Shown: piece by piece, positions 1 through 8,800 of the stretch
How the letters are laid out: each line of letters begins with the position of its first letter
How positions within the stretch are numbered: position 1 is the stretch's first letter
NCBI GenBank assembly: GCA_023131705.1
Contig: JAGLZG010000215.1
Coordinates: 1-15,101 of the forward strand
Length of the DNA: 15,101 bases
Source of the DNA: Nanobdellota archaeon
Lineage (GTDB): Archaea; Nanobdellota; Nanobdellia; Woesearchaeales; B3-WOES
Direction of reading: 5' to 3'
Translations under genes and position numbers: made by a program
The notes under the pieces: generated by a model
What the model was told of the DNA's origin: nothing
Seen by the model: the letters and a program-made list of their open reading frames with translations, nothing else
The model's database searches: none

Positions 1-911
1 GCAGAGGCATAAGAAGCAAGTTTTCCTGATTTTTCAAGGCTTATGTTGTTTGCAATCCCATAGAGTATTGCAGCTGCATATATGTCTCCTGCTCCTGTTG
101 TATCTGTAAGATTTTTAGGAGTGAATGGATTTATTCTTATTGTTTTTCCTCTTATCTTCATTATAGAGCCCTTTTTTCCCAGTTTAACTATTGTCAGCTT
201 AACATCTTCTGAAATCTTGTCTAAAGCTTTATATTCATCTTTAAGTTTTGCAAGCGCTTTTGCTTCTTCTTCATTAACAAACACTATGTTTGCATAATCC
301 TTTATTATTTTTTTAAAAAAGCTTAGATTTCTTTTTATTAGTGAAGAATCACTAAGGTCTATTGAGATTATGATGTTGTTCTCTTTTGCTATATTCATAG
401 CATATAGAGATGTTTTTCTAAGGTTTTTATCCTCCAGAATATAGCCTTCTATATGGAGTATTTTGCTTTTTAGCAATTCACTTTTTGGAATGTCCTGTTT
501 TTTTATTTTTAGAGCGCTTCCAAGATAGGTTGCAAATGTTCTTTCTGAGTCTGGTGTTATAAATGTTATACAATTGCCTGTCGGGATGTTTGTTTTAGTG
601 AAATTGCAATAAACTCCCTCATCAAACATATTTGTTTGGTAGGTATAACCTAATTCATCTTTTCCAAGGCTTCCGCAGAAAAAGGCGTTTCCACCAAGAT
701 TAGCAATAGCTGCGCATGTGTTTGAAGAAGAGCCGCCTGCATTGATTGTTGTCTTGTTTTTTATTTGTTTTAGTATTTTTTTATACTGCTTTGCATTAAT
801 AAGATGCATATTGCCTTTTTTTAGCTTTAGAGATGATAACTCTTTATCATCAACCCTAATAAGAGTGTCCATCAATGCGTTTCCTATTGCGAATATGTCG
901 TGGGTTTTCAT
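1..911 (-). CDS. PfkB/ribokinase-family carbohydrate or nucleoside kinase (C-terminus missing)
   Basis: The gene starts with ATG at 911 and runs off the left edge after about 303 codons, so the C-terminus is missing. The translation begins MKTHDIFAIGNALMDTLIRV. It carries the PfkB hallmarks: an N-terminal substrate-binding Gly motif, NAGGSSSNT (about residues 58-66), and the second PfkB signature DTTGAGD at residues 270-276. D276 is the expected catalytic base and GAG forms the anion hole. Enzymes of this family phosphorylate a sugar or nucleoside hydroxyl using ATP in the cytoplasm. The GGSxxNT form resembles adenosine-kinase-like members, but the substrate cannot be fixed from sequence alone. 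A TATA box lies about 27 bases upstream, so the mRNA is probably leaderless. Its neighbour on the same strand, the PLD lipoprotein, ends 59 bases upstream and is functionally unrelated as far as I can see. Confidence 0.93.
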   Translation of the reverse strand, partial: MKTHDIFAIGNALMDTLIRVDDKELSSLKLKKGNMHLINAKQYKKILKQIKNKTTINAGGSSSNTCAAIANLGGNAFFCGSLGKDELGYTYQTNMFDEGVYCNFTKTNIPTGNCITFITPDSERTFATYLGSALKIKKQDIPKSELLKSKILHIEGYILEDKNLRKTSLYAMNIAKENNIIISIDLSDSSLIKRNLSFFKKIIKDYANIVFVNEEEAKALAKLKDEYKALDKISEDVKLTIVKLGKKGSIMKIRGKTIRINPFTPKNLTDTTGAGDIYAAAILYGIANNISLEKSGKLASYAS

Positions 912-933
912 GTAAACAACCAATTTTTAGACC

Positions 934-941
934 TTTATAAA
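934..941 (-). promoter_or_regulatory. TATA box of the PfkB kinase gene
   Basis: TTTATAAA on the minus strand is centred about 27 bases before the ATG at 911. In archaea transcription starts about 25 bases after the TATA box, so the transcript would begin at or next to the start codon (leaderless). Confidence 0.6.
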
Positions 942-970
942 ACTTTCTATTAATAACCACTTTAAAGTAG

Positions 971-1981
971 CTATTTATTCCATAAAGAATTAAACTCTTC
1001 TAAATATTTTTTTGCAATTGTTTTATCGTGGATAATAAGAATATTCTCATCATTATTCTCATTTGCATTTTTAGTCGGGTTGTAGCTGCCTGTTATAACA
1101 ATGGCATCATCTATTATGAAAACTTTGTGGTGCATTGTTGCAGAGTTGGTGTCAGGGATTACATCTATGTTGTTGTTTTTTAGATGTTTATACTGATTGT
1201 ATTTCATGGTTATTCTCTTTTTTTCCATTATTCCTTTGATTTCTATTCCATCTTTTCTTTTTTCAATTAGTGTATCTGCAATATCATAGTCTGTAAATGA
1301 AAATGTCATAAAGTAAATGCTTTTTTCTGCTTTGTTTAGTGTTTCTATAACATGTTCTTTGCAGTTATCTTCAGGGCAGAAATAATTTTCTATTATTTTG
1401 TTGTTAATATTCAGAACAGTATTTTTTGTTTTAATTCCAGTTCCAAAATTATAATTCCAGAGCTCATCAAACTCATCCTCATAGTTTTTTGAGAGCAACT
1501 GCGAGTTATAGATTATTATGTTGTTATTGTTTTTATTTGCGCCATTCCTAGTGGGATTAAAAGAGCCTGTCAAGACTATGCTGTTATCAAATATGCAGAA
1601 TTTCTGGTGCATTAACTGCGCATTATTGTCTTTTATAATGCCCCTTCCGTTTACATTAACATATTTATTATTATCATCTATCACTATCTTAACATCTATG
1701 GCCTTGCTTTTTTCTGAGAACAGATCAAGGGTGGAATCAAGATTTAGATCATATAAAGCGCAATGTATGCTTTCTTTTGAAAGATTTATGTAATTGTTCA
1801 GGACAGATTCACAATTGTCTTTTGGGCAGAAATAAATAATGGGTTCAGATGTTATTTCTTTTAGTGTAATTAGTTTTTCTTCTTTAACAGTATAGCCTGA
1901 TAAGGGCTGTTCAATAGTGCAACCGCAAATAAAAACCAATAAAATAATGCTAATAATATATTTCTTGTTCAATCTTGCCAC
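971..1981 (-). CDS. Double phospholipase-D-like (PLD/Nuc) putative lipoprotein
   Basis: This 336-residue protein has an N-terminal hydrophobic signal segment (about residues 8-19) ending in a lipobox-like CGC with Cys21, so it is probably exported and lipid-anchored. Two homologous halves follow, and each has a complete PLD active-site set. Half 1 has H125-x-K127-x4-D132 with GSFN at 139-142. Half 2 has H284-x-K286-x4-D291 with GSYN at 298-301. Each half opens with the same motif, FCPxDNC (residues 51-57 and 201-207). In this family two HKD motifs form one active site that hydrolyses phosphodiesters, either of nucleic acids (Nuc-like) or lipids; which applies here is unknown. The start is uncertain. 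GTG at 1981 overlaps an SD-like GGAAGTG, whereas TTG at 1972 is 8 nt after it and gives a neat n-region (MNKKYIISI). A weak TATA-like stretch lies near 2016-2027. Confidence 0.88.
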   Translation of the reverse strand: MARLNKKYIISIILLVFICGCTIEQPLSGYTVKEEKLITLKEITSEPIIYFCPKDNCESVLNNYINLSKESIHCALYDLNLDSTLDLFSEKSKAIDVKIVIDDNNKYVNVNGRGIIKDNNAQLMHQKFCIFDNSIVLTGSFNPTRNGANKNNNNIIIYNSQLLSKNYEDEFDELWNYNFGTGIKTKNTVLNINNKIIENYFCPEDNCKEHVIETLNKAEKSIYFMTFSFTDYDIADTLIEKRKDGIEIKGIMEKKRITMKYNQYKHLKNNNIDVIPDTNSATMHHKVFIIDDAIVITGSYNPTKNANENNDENILIIHDKTIAKKYLEEFNSLWNK

Positions 1982-1987
1982 ACTTCC
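1981..1987 (-). promoter_or_regulatory. SD-like sequence favouring the TTG start at 1972
   Basis: GGAAGTG on the minus strand differs by one base from the archaeal SD GGAGGTG. It is 8 nt from TTG at 1972 but overlaps the alternative GTG start at 1981, so it supports the shorter protein. Confidence 0.35.
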
Positions 1988-2052
1988 AGGCTCTATTTTT
2001 TGCTGTGATCAGAGCAACTAATAAGAATTATTATTGTGACCAACTTAAATAA

Positions 2053-3798
2053 TTAACTAATCTCTACAACATCTTTTGCCTTTTCTTTTAATTCATTTAA
2101 TATTTTTTTACCAAGAAAATCTCTTGCCTCAATAAAATATTCTTTAAATCCTTGAGGGTTATCTACAATTTCTTTTATTACCCCTAATACTATTTCTCTT
2201 GCTTTACTGCCATGTATATTCAAATTCTGTATTTGTTGGTATAGTTCAGGGTCCTGTGAAAGCATTCTTGCTGTTAGTTCTAAGCTGGGCTTTGATATTG
2301 CTGTTGTTGTGTTCATAATCTCTTCAGCACTAATTCCGAGCCTTTTTGCAGCAATTATTTTACTTACATTTGTTAAATGTTCAATATTCTGTTGGTAACT
2401 AGTTGCTAAATCATGTCTTTCAATTGTAGTCAGGTAAACATTTAGTCCAGAGCTTTTTAGTATTTTTTCAAGTTCTTCTGCCTTTTTTCCGCAAGATTTT
2501 GTTTTTACTAATAAAACATTCTGGTCTTCATAAACGTCTGTTTCCTGATTGAAGTTTTGGTGCATTCCCAAAATCTCTAAATCAGGTCTTTTTTTGGCGT
2601 ATTTTAACATAACTTCCAGAGGCTGTGTCTTTATAGAACAATTATCCACTATTAATGCTTCTTTTTTAGCATTCTCAATAACCTCTTTTGCTATATTTTC
2701 AAAAACACATTCATTCTCAACTAAAAAAGGAATATTTAATAAATTCATGTCAGCAATTCTAGCTCCATCATCATAACCCATTGCTGTTTTTCTTCCTATT
2801 GTTAACACTTCTATTCCAAAATCTTCAAAAAGATTTTTATTCCATCCCCCCATTTTTCCTGTGCCGCCATAATTTGCAATAATTTTGATTTCTTTCGGTT
2901 TCACATAAACTCTTTTTTTCTTTCTTGGATTAAATCCGCAGTATGGATAACTGCCTAATATTTTTATTAAGCCGCCACCTTTTTTGTTTATGTATTCTTT
3001 TATACTTTCTATTGTTTTTTGAATCCTTTTTTCAGAAGAATGACTTTTACACTCAACAAAAAATATATACTCCCCTTTCCCATTTGGTTTAGAATGTAAA
3101 CTATTTAGATTAATCTTTTTTATTTTAAACGGCCTTAATATAGAATAAAGTGTCCCATAATCATTTTTTGTACCTTGAGGATAAATTGCGATACTAGTTA
3201 AATCATCACCAGTCATATCAGCTATATTTTTTCCTATAACTGCAAATATGGTTTTGTTGTTTTTTTCATTGCCAACATTTTTATCAATTACTTTAAACCC
3301 ATATTCTAATAATGTATTCTCGGGTGCTATTGCAATTGCATTTTTTAATCTTTCTTTGGCGATTTTTTCAATGCCAATGACTGTGCTTGTAACATCTATA
3401 TAATCTGAAGTCATTATATTTGGAAATTTTTCTTTAAGATAGTCAGAGCATTGCGATAAAGCCTGATCTTTTGAAATTACTTTAGTTATATCTTCAGGAT
3501 TTGAGATTTCCAAACATCCAACGCAGTGTTCTATTGGCAAAAGTATAGAATCAAATCTCTTTATATTGTCATAATTATATAAATTTAAGAGCGTTTCAAA
3601 AACAGGCCCCCCAATAATATTCTCAACAGGCACTATACCAATATCAATATTTCCTTCATCAAGTACTTTAAAAATGTCATCTATTTTTTTAGCTTCAAAT
3701 AAATCAACATCTTTTAAATCTTTTTCTTTTATATACTTTTTTCCAGCTTCTTGACTGAATGTTCCTTTAGGTCCAAGATAGCCAATTATGTTTGCCAT
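2053..3798 (-). CDS. Fused prephenate dehydratase-ACT-prephenate dehydrogenase (PheA-TyrA), diverged
   Basis: This 581-residue protein has three domains. Residues 1-190 match prephenate dehydratase, opening with YLGPKGTFS (7-15), then PVEN (57-60), DQAL (111-114) and NNKTIF (180-185). Residues about 198-290 are an ACT domain. Residues about 303-565 match the T-protein type of prephenate dehydrogenase: NAD(P)-binding GGTGKMGG (311-318), catalytic-type GMH with H413, ERHD (460-463), and a C-terminal helical dimerisation region with LSQDPELY (513-520). Such enzymes turn prephenate into phenylpyruvate and 4-hydroxyphenylpyruvate, the branch to Phe and Tyr. No chorismate mutase domain is visible. 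Several usual signatures are changed: TRF is TIF (T183 kept), SHPQAL is SKDQAL, the ACT ESRP is HSKP, and HPMFGP is HQNFNQ. Activity or feedback control may therefore differ, or one half may be regulatory. It has its own leaderless promoter and no aromatic-pathway neighbours. Confidence 0.9.
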   Translation of the reverse strand: MANIIGYLGPKGTFSQEAGKKYIKEKDLKDVDLFEAKKIDDIFKVLDEGNIDIGIVPVENIIGGPVFETLLNLYNYDNIKRFDSILLPIEHCVGCLEISNPEDITKVISKDQALSQCSDYLKEKFPNIMTSDYIDVTSTVIGIEKIAKERLKNAIAIAPENTLLEYGFKVIDKNVGNEKNNKTIFAVIGKNIADMTGDDLTSIAIYPQGTKNDYGTLYSILRPFKIKKINLNSLHSKPNGKGEYIFFVECKSHSSEKRIQKTIESIKEYINKKGGGLIKILGSYPYCGFNPRKKKRVYVKPKEIKIIANYGGTGKMGGWNKNLFEDFGIEVLTIGRKTAMGYDDGARIADMNLLNIPFLVENECVFENIAKEVIENAKKEALIVDNCSIKTQPLEVMLKYAKKRPDLEILGMHQNFNQETDVYEDQNVLLVKTKSCGKKAEELEKILKSSGLNVYLTTIERHDLATSYQQNIEHLTNVSKIIAAKRLGISAEEIMNTTTAISKPSLELTARMLSQDPELYQQIQNLNIHGSKAREIVLGVIKEIVDNPQGFKEYFIEARDFLGKKILNELKEKAKDVVEIS

Positions 3799-3821
3799 AT
3801 TATAAAAAAATGAATTTAAAC

Positions 3822-3829
3822 TTTATAAA
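3822..3829 (-). promoter_or_regulatory. TATA box of the pheA-tyrA fusion gene
   Basis: TTTATAAA on the minus strand is centred about 27 bases before the ATG at 3798, again predicting a leaderless transcript. No SD-like sequence precedes the ATG, only an A/T-rich run. Confidence 0.6.
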
Positions 3830-3842
3830 TCTTATTGTTTGT

Positions 3843-3898
3843 TACCACTCTAAAATGAAATAAAACCGAAAGGTTTATATATAAGGTATACCACTCTA
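3843..3898. repeat. Pair of 10-bp direct repeats (TACCACTCTA) flanking a plus-strand promoter
   Basis: TACCACTCTA occurs at 3843-3852 and again at 3889-3898, 46 bp apart. The copies bracket the plus-strand BRE/TATA at 3865-3885. The second lies just before the predicted start site, and the first lies close upstream of the minus-strand pheA-tyrA promoter. They could be operator half-sites for a shared regulator. This is inference from position only. Confidence 0.4.
3865..3885 (+). promoter_or_regulatory. Strong BRE/TATA promoter pointing right into the intergenic hairpin
   Basis: ACCGAAAG followed directly by GTTTATATATAAG is close to the ideal archaeal BRE plus TATA arrangement and is among the best promoter matches in the window. 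It faces right, away from the minus-strand pheA-tyrA gene. Transcription would begin at about 3902-3905. No open reading frame follows within the next 75 bases, so the likely product is a small RNA. Confidence 0.55.
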
Positions 3899-3902
3899 TA
3901 GT

Positions 3903-3975
3903 AATATAATTGAAAGATTATAATCACCTCTTTTTCCCGGGGCAGCCTCTTCGGAGGTTCTCCTGGGTTTTATAC
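3903..3975 (+). ncRNA. Candidate small RNA with a UUCG-capped two-part hairpin
   Basis: Downstream of the plus-strand promoter is a compact GC-rich hairpin in an otherwise AT-rich region. The outer stem pairs 3936-3942 (CCCGGGG) with 3961-3967 (TCCTGGG), 7 bp including two G-U pairs. After a small internal loop (CA/TC), the inner stem pairs 3945-3949 (GCCTC) with 3954-3958 (GAGGT). It is closed by the very stable C(UUCG)G tetraloop at 3950-3953. TTTTA follows at 3968-3971, as in an intrinsic terminator. The tetraloop and U-tract only make sense on the plus strand. About 33 unpaired bases would precede the hairpin. I recognise no tRNA, C/D, H/ACA or SRP signature. Alternatives are that the hairpin is only a terminator for the plus strand, or a 3'-end element of the protease mRNA, whose stop codon is 11 bases away. 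Confidence 0.4.
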
Positions 3976-3978
3976 TCA

Positions 3979-5787
3979 TTATTTTTTCTTCTTTTTGTTC
4001 TTTCTAAACATTATATGCGCTGCACCCATCCCTATTAGAAGTCCGGATACAAATACAAGGATTAGGCTCATGATAGTGCTTTTTTCAATCTTTATTTTGG
4101 GTTGCAAGGGTTTAGCTTCTTCTTTAAAGTATAGGTCAAGATTTGAGAGTTCCAGGCTATATTCGGCAAATAACAGGGCAGAGTATATATCATGCTCTTT
4201 TAGCGAATTTGTATATTCATAATAGGAATACCCAATAATAGGAAATATTCCTTTTTGCTGCCCTTTTATTATGTTTTCTTTGACAATATTCAGCTTTTCG
4301 TGAATAGTGTTATTTAACTGCCCTTCCTCAAGGCCAATTGTGTTCAGTATTATATCTGATTCTGCCTTTGCTTTTGAGGCCTTAAAAAGACATAATTCAT
4401 AATCCCCATTTTCCAGGTCTGTTTTAGCAAGTTTTATTTCCTGCTCTGTTTTTTCAGGGCCTGTCTTTATGTACAGTTTTACATATTCATATCTTTCTTC
4501 TGCTTCTGCCAGCTTGTTTATGCAGGATTTCTTTAAATTTTCTTTATTCAGGTTGAACTCTTTTTTTCCGGTTCCAAAGAAATTAGACCAAGATACAGCA
4601 GAGCCAAGCCTCTCAATAGCATAAGCCAGATTAAATATTTTTTCTTCTTTATCTTCTGATTCAAGAACGGCCTTTAGGTTATTCTCAGCATCAATCAGCC
4701 TTTCTTTCACAATCATATATGTCTCTAAGTCTGTTATTGTCTTAAGCTCTTTTTTGTTTATTGTATTGCTTATTTTTTTAATGCCACTTTTTGCCAGTCT
4801 TACATTTTCTGCTATAGATTCGTTGGTTAAATTTTTATTTTTAATTGTAAGATAGAAAAGCTTTGTGTTTGCACTGAAACAATAGGATGCAGATGAATAA
4901 TATTCTTTGTTTTCAAAAGAAGCCTTCGCCCTTTTTATATAATCTATTGAATCATTATATATTTTTCTGCTTTTGTTTGTTAGATTTGAGCTTAGCAACT
5001 CATTTTTTAGTTTTTCTGATCTATTACATAAAATTATTGAGATGTTTTTCATTGTCTCTTTATAGCTGTTATCTATTTCCAAATTAAGATCCAGCTTTTC
5101 TATCTCTTTTCCTGCAAGATGATACAAAATTTCATCAAGAGTGGAAACTTCTATTATTTCAATGCCTTTTTCTTTCCCATATTCAATTAAATCCAGTGAT
5201 TTATTTTTATTTATGCTATTATTTATTTTGAGGGTTATGTTGGCTGTTAGTTTTATTAATTCAACATCATCCTCTTTTACAAATCTCTCTCCTTTTGGTA
5301 TCAATATTTTCTTTAATCCTATTTCATAACCTGCATCTATCTTTTCTTTTAAACCACCTACAGACCCTACTAATCCACCAGAGTTTATTGTTCCTGTGAT
5401 TGTTGTTTTTTCTTTTATATCAAGGTTCTCCAGGGCTGATATTGTTAATGCAGATATTGCTGCTCCTGCAGACGGCCCCCCCACTATAACAGAATCTGAT
5501 TTTATTGTATAGATAAAATCATAATTATTGCAGCCATAATCAATATAATCACATGCTATTTCTTTTGCAAATCTAGTAGACATCTGCGTATCAAGTTTTG
5601 TTAGTGGAAATGTATCAAGAAAAACCCTTCCACTGCCTTCTTTTATCTCCAGTTTTAGAATAGCTGTTGAACCTTTGAATCCTGTCTCTGTATCTTTTAC
5701 TGCAAGCAATGGCAGCGTATATTCTTCTGCAGATACAACAGGCAATACTATTAACAATATAAGTGAAAATATTATTATGTGCCTCAT
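3979..5787 (-). CDS. Membrane-anchored Lon-like serine protease (S16 family, no ATPase)
   Basis: This 602-residue protein has an N-terminal signal peptide (residues 1-20, ending VVSA). A Lon-type proteolytic domain covers about residues 22-225. The catalytic serine is in GGPSAGAA (S106), and the partner lysine is K147 in GGLKEKIDAGYEIGLKK. The 41-residue spacing suits the Ser-Lys dyad of S16 peptidases. The rest (about 230-560) is a charged helical, coiled-coil-rich stalk. A single membrane helix follows (about 570-594), then a short basic tail of Lys/Arg. There is no AAA+ domain, matching archaeal stand-alone Lon-like proteases (COG1750 type). The topology puts the protease outside the cell, tethered to the membrane. 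It lies 35 bases behind the giant surface protein gene on the same strand, suggesting it may process or turn over surface proteins, which is inference. The start ATG has its own TATA-like box 27 bases upstream. Confidence 0.9.
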   Translation of the reverse strand: MRHIIIFSLILLIVLPVVSAEEYTLPLLAVKDTETGFKGSTAILKLEIKEGSGRVFLDTFPLTKLDTQMSTRFAKEIACDYIDYGCNNYDFIYTIKSDSVIVGGPSAGAAISALTISALENLDIKEKTTITGTINSGGLVGSVGGLKEKIDAGYEIGLKKILIPKGERFVKEDDVELIKLTANITLKINNSINKNKSLDLIEYGKEKGIEIIEVSTLDEILYHLAGKEIEKLDLNLEIDNSYKETMKNISIILCNRSEKLKNELLSSNLTNKSRKIYNDSIDYIKRAKASFENKEYYSSASYCFSANTKLFYLTIKNKNLTNESIAENVRLAKSGIKKISNTINKKELKTITDLETYMIVKERLIDAENNLKAVLESEDKEEKIFNLAYAIERLGSAVSWSNFFGTGKKEFNLNKENLKKSCINKLAEAEERYEYVKLYIKTGPEKTEQEIKLAKTDLENGDYELCLFKASKAKAESDIILNTIGLEEGQLNNTIHEKLNIVKENIIKGQQKGIFPIIGYSYYEYTNSLKEHDIYSALLFAEYSLELSNLDLYFKEEAKPLQPKIKIEKSTIMSLILVFVSGLLIGMGAAHIMFRKNKKKKK

Positions 5788-5809
5788 AATCCTGATAAGA
5801 AAAAACTAA

Positions 5810-5818
5810 TATTTAATT
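5810..5818 (-). promoter_or_regulatory. Possible internal TATA box for the Lon-like protease gene
   Basis: The minus strand reads TTAAATATT here, centred about 27 bases from the ATG at 5787, in the 35-bp gap after the giant gene. The protease may thus be transcribed from its own promoter as well as by read-through. The match is weaker than those of the other genes. Confidence 0.4.
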
Positions 5819-5822
5819 GTTG

Positions 5823-8800
5823 TTATTTTCTCTTTTCCTTTTTTGCAATTGCAATAATTATAATTATCAGGGCAGCTATTATTGGCTGCCATCTCATTAT
5901 TATTTCCGGAGAAAACTTTTCAGGCTGCATTTCAATAACAAGGCCTGTTATCTGATCTTTAACAATTAGACCCTGATTTATGTTTTGGTTAACTGCTATA
6001 AAGCAGATTCCTATTGTTAGCACAATAAATATTATGGCTATATAATGGTGCCTTACTTCATGTTTTTTCGGGTTAGCCAGTTTTTTAAGGGCTTTTACCT
6101 CAGATTGAATTTTATTAATTTTTTTTGTTAATATTGCTTTTCCTTTTTTTGTTATATTATACCTTAGAAGCCGGTTATAAAGCTTATTTAATTTTATACA
6201 GGATAAAGTTGCTTTTTCAACACCTCCCTTTTTTATTAATTTATGCGTGTTTACCAACAACCTATTAAATTGGTATAACCTTGATTTTAAATTAGATTTT
6301 GGCTTAGATTGAATAAGATACACAAAAAATATGATTATTAAAGCAATAACAACAGGCTGCCAGTTTAATATTACTTCTGGAGAGAGTTGTTCAAAGACTT
6401 CTTCACTAATCTTTTCACTAATCATAACTGGTTCTTTTATTGTTGGCTTGAATATGCCTTTGTTTATATCATTGTTAAATGCTATACCGCACATTGTAAT
6501 CACGGCAATAATAAATAATATTGCTATTAATTTGCTATGCATAGTATTTGTTCCTGTCCTTTTTTCCTGCAATCTTTTTTTACGATTTTTTTCTCTTGAC
6601 TTTATTAACCTAAGCCTTAATTTTTCAAGTTTGGAATATAATATCTTTTTACCTTCTATTGTTATTAAAGGACTTGATTTTAGATGATCATAAACATTAT
6701 ATAGTTTTTTGTAATAATAAGCTGCTTTTTTTATTTCCACATTTTCTATATGTGATTTTGCTTTTGCCAACAGCTTTTCAAAACCATATATTTTTGGCTT
6801 TATGTCTTTTTCCTTTACATCCTTTAATTTAATTTTTAATATAGATAAGATTAATAATAAAGCAATAACAACAGAAATCCAGTTAAGCATTGGCTTTAAA
6901 GGAGCTGGTTTTTCTCTTTCAATAGACTCTATTGTTATATCTACACTGTCTTCTTTTATATCATTAACTGTTATGCTTATATCATCTGTTCCATCATTGT
7001 TCAAATCTATATGTTTTGTTTCATACAGCTTAATCTTTATTCCAATAATTTCTGACTGAATAATAAATCTTGCATATTCATCACTAATATCAACTGCTTT
7101 TATTGTATGATTTTTTCCTTTGTATATCAACAACCATGTTTGCTGCTGTTTCAATGATTCTTTGTACTTTTCCTTTACATCCAAATTAATAATATTAATT
7201 TGCTTAGGGGGGGCTAATTTTTCTATTTCATCACTAGTAACTGGTGCATATATACAATATCTAATTTCATTTGGTTTTTCATACTTAGCAGGACATTTGT
7301 CTTTGCGTACACATGTTCTTTTCATTGTATTGTTTGGCATGCATTTAGTCCATTCACTGCATTCAAACTTAGGCTTGCACTCCCACTCAGGTATACTCAC
7401 TCCGCCTTGTTTTCCGCCACCTCCATCTCCACCACCTGTATCAGGGGCTGCACTAGGTTCAGCAACATCATTTACTGTCAGGGTTATATTATTGGAGTCT
7501 GCTGTTAATGAGCTGTCATTTGCTGTAAATACAATATGTTCTGTACCATACCAATTAGCTGGCTGCGAGAAATTAACCATTGCATTATCTCCTATTCTTA
7601 CTATTATGGTTGAATTACCTGTGACTGTATAACTTAAATTATCATTATCAATATCATCAAAATAATTGCTGAGGTTTATTGCATTTAAATTTGAAGTATC
7701 CTCATCCCATGTTTGGTTAGGTATTGTTCCATTATTAACAGGTGCTGCGTTTGTACTAATTGTCAATGTCCAGTTCTCACTTGCATTAGCATAATTTCCA
7801 GCACCATCATTACATTCAACATTCCAAAGCCAAGGAGCATCTGGCGATAAAGTTACAACAAAATTATTATCTGCCTGCGTTATGGAATTATTTGTTGTGT
7901 TGATTCCAAATGTTCCTGAAGTATTCAGATATAATGAACAAGCACCATTTTCAGTTGTATTAAAGCCGAATGTAATTGTAGCAGAATCATTAGTAGAGCT
8001 ATTTGTTGGATACAATAAAGTTACTGTTGGAGCTGTTGTGTCAACTGTCAAGGTTCTATTTTCTGTGGTATTGCTGTTTCCAACAATATCATCACACCCT
8101 ACATAATATGTATAATTTATATTTTCTTGCAAATCAGTTACAGTATAATTAACCCATGTGTTTGCATCTGCATTATGCACCTCCATAGTGTAGTAGTTTG
8201 TTGTACTCTTACTACAGTTTTCTTCACTTCCAAAACTTACAAAACTATCTTTTCCAGAAAGATAAGATGCATTTATCCACGCTGCACTTCTTGATGTGTT
8301 TGAGATGCGGAATTCATCCAGTTTACCATTGAGGTTGTAGTCTGTTAAACCAGAGCTACCAATGAACAAAGAGGTTCCAGAGTCAGGTATCCCAGTATCA
8401 TCGCTGAGGCTTTGTACAAAAGCTCCATTATTGTATATGAGTATATGAGTCCCATTGTATACACCTACAAAATGTTGCCAACTACTAGCTGAAAGGGAAG
8501 CTGTTACATCATTATCATAGTTATCTATATAGAAATGCATGGAATTATCATTATTGCTCCAAAATCCCCACCCATTGTCCCAATTTCCTGCAGCAGTCTT
8601 GCCCATGTAGAAATCCCATGATCCTGTGATATCATCAGGGTTTGTCCAGAACTCCACTGTGAGTTCCCCTGTGATTTGCAAGCTAACATCGTTTCCATAG
8701 TCAATTTGATCATTAGTGCCATCAAAATCATCAGCACCATCTATCTTTCCTACTGTTGCTTCATCTCCATCATAATTATCTGTAGTTCCATTATTGCCAT

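Noticed and set aside
82..915. Two plus-strand open frames over the left edge
   Set aside because: They are antisense to the PfkB kinase, whose conserved motifs clearly fix the real frame.
2019..2033. Short inverted repeat TAATAA-GAA-TTATTA upstream of the PLD gene
   Set aside because: It is short and wholly A/T-rich apart from one G, so it is likely by chance in this composition, although it overlaps a possible TATA-like stretch.
3936..3967. The UUCG hairpin as an intrinsic terminator of the minus-strand protease gene
   Set aside because: On the minus strand the stem is followed by AAAAAG rather than a U-tract and the loop becomes CGAA, so the plus-strand reading is better supported.
8525..8740. 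A 71-codon minus-strand frame inside the giant gene
   Set aside because: It is an out-of-frame shadow within the second LamG domain and has no recognisable domain.
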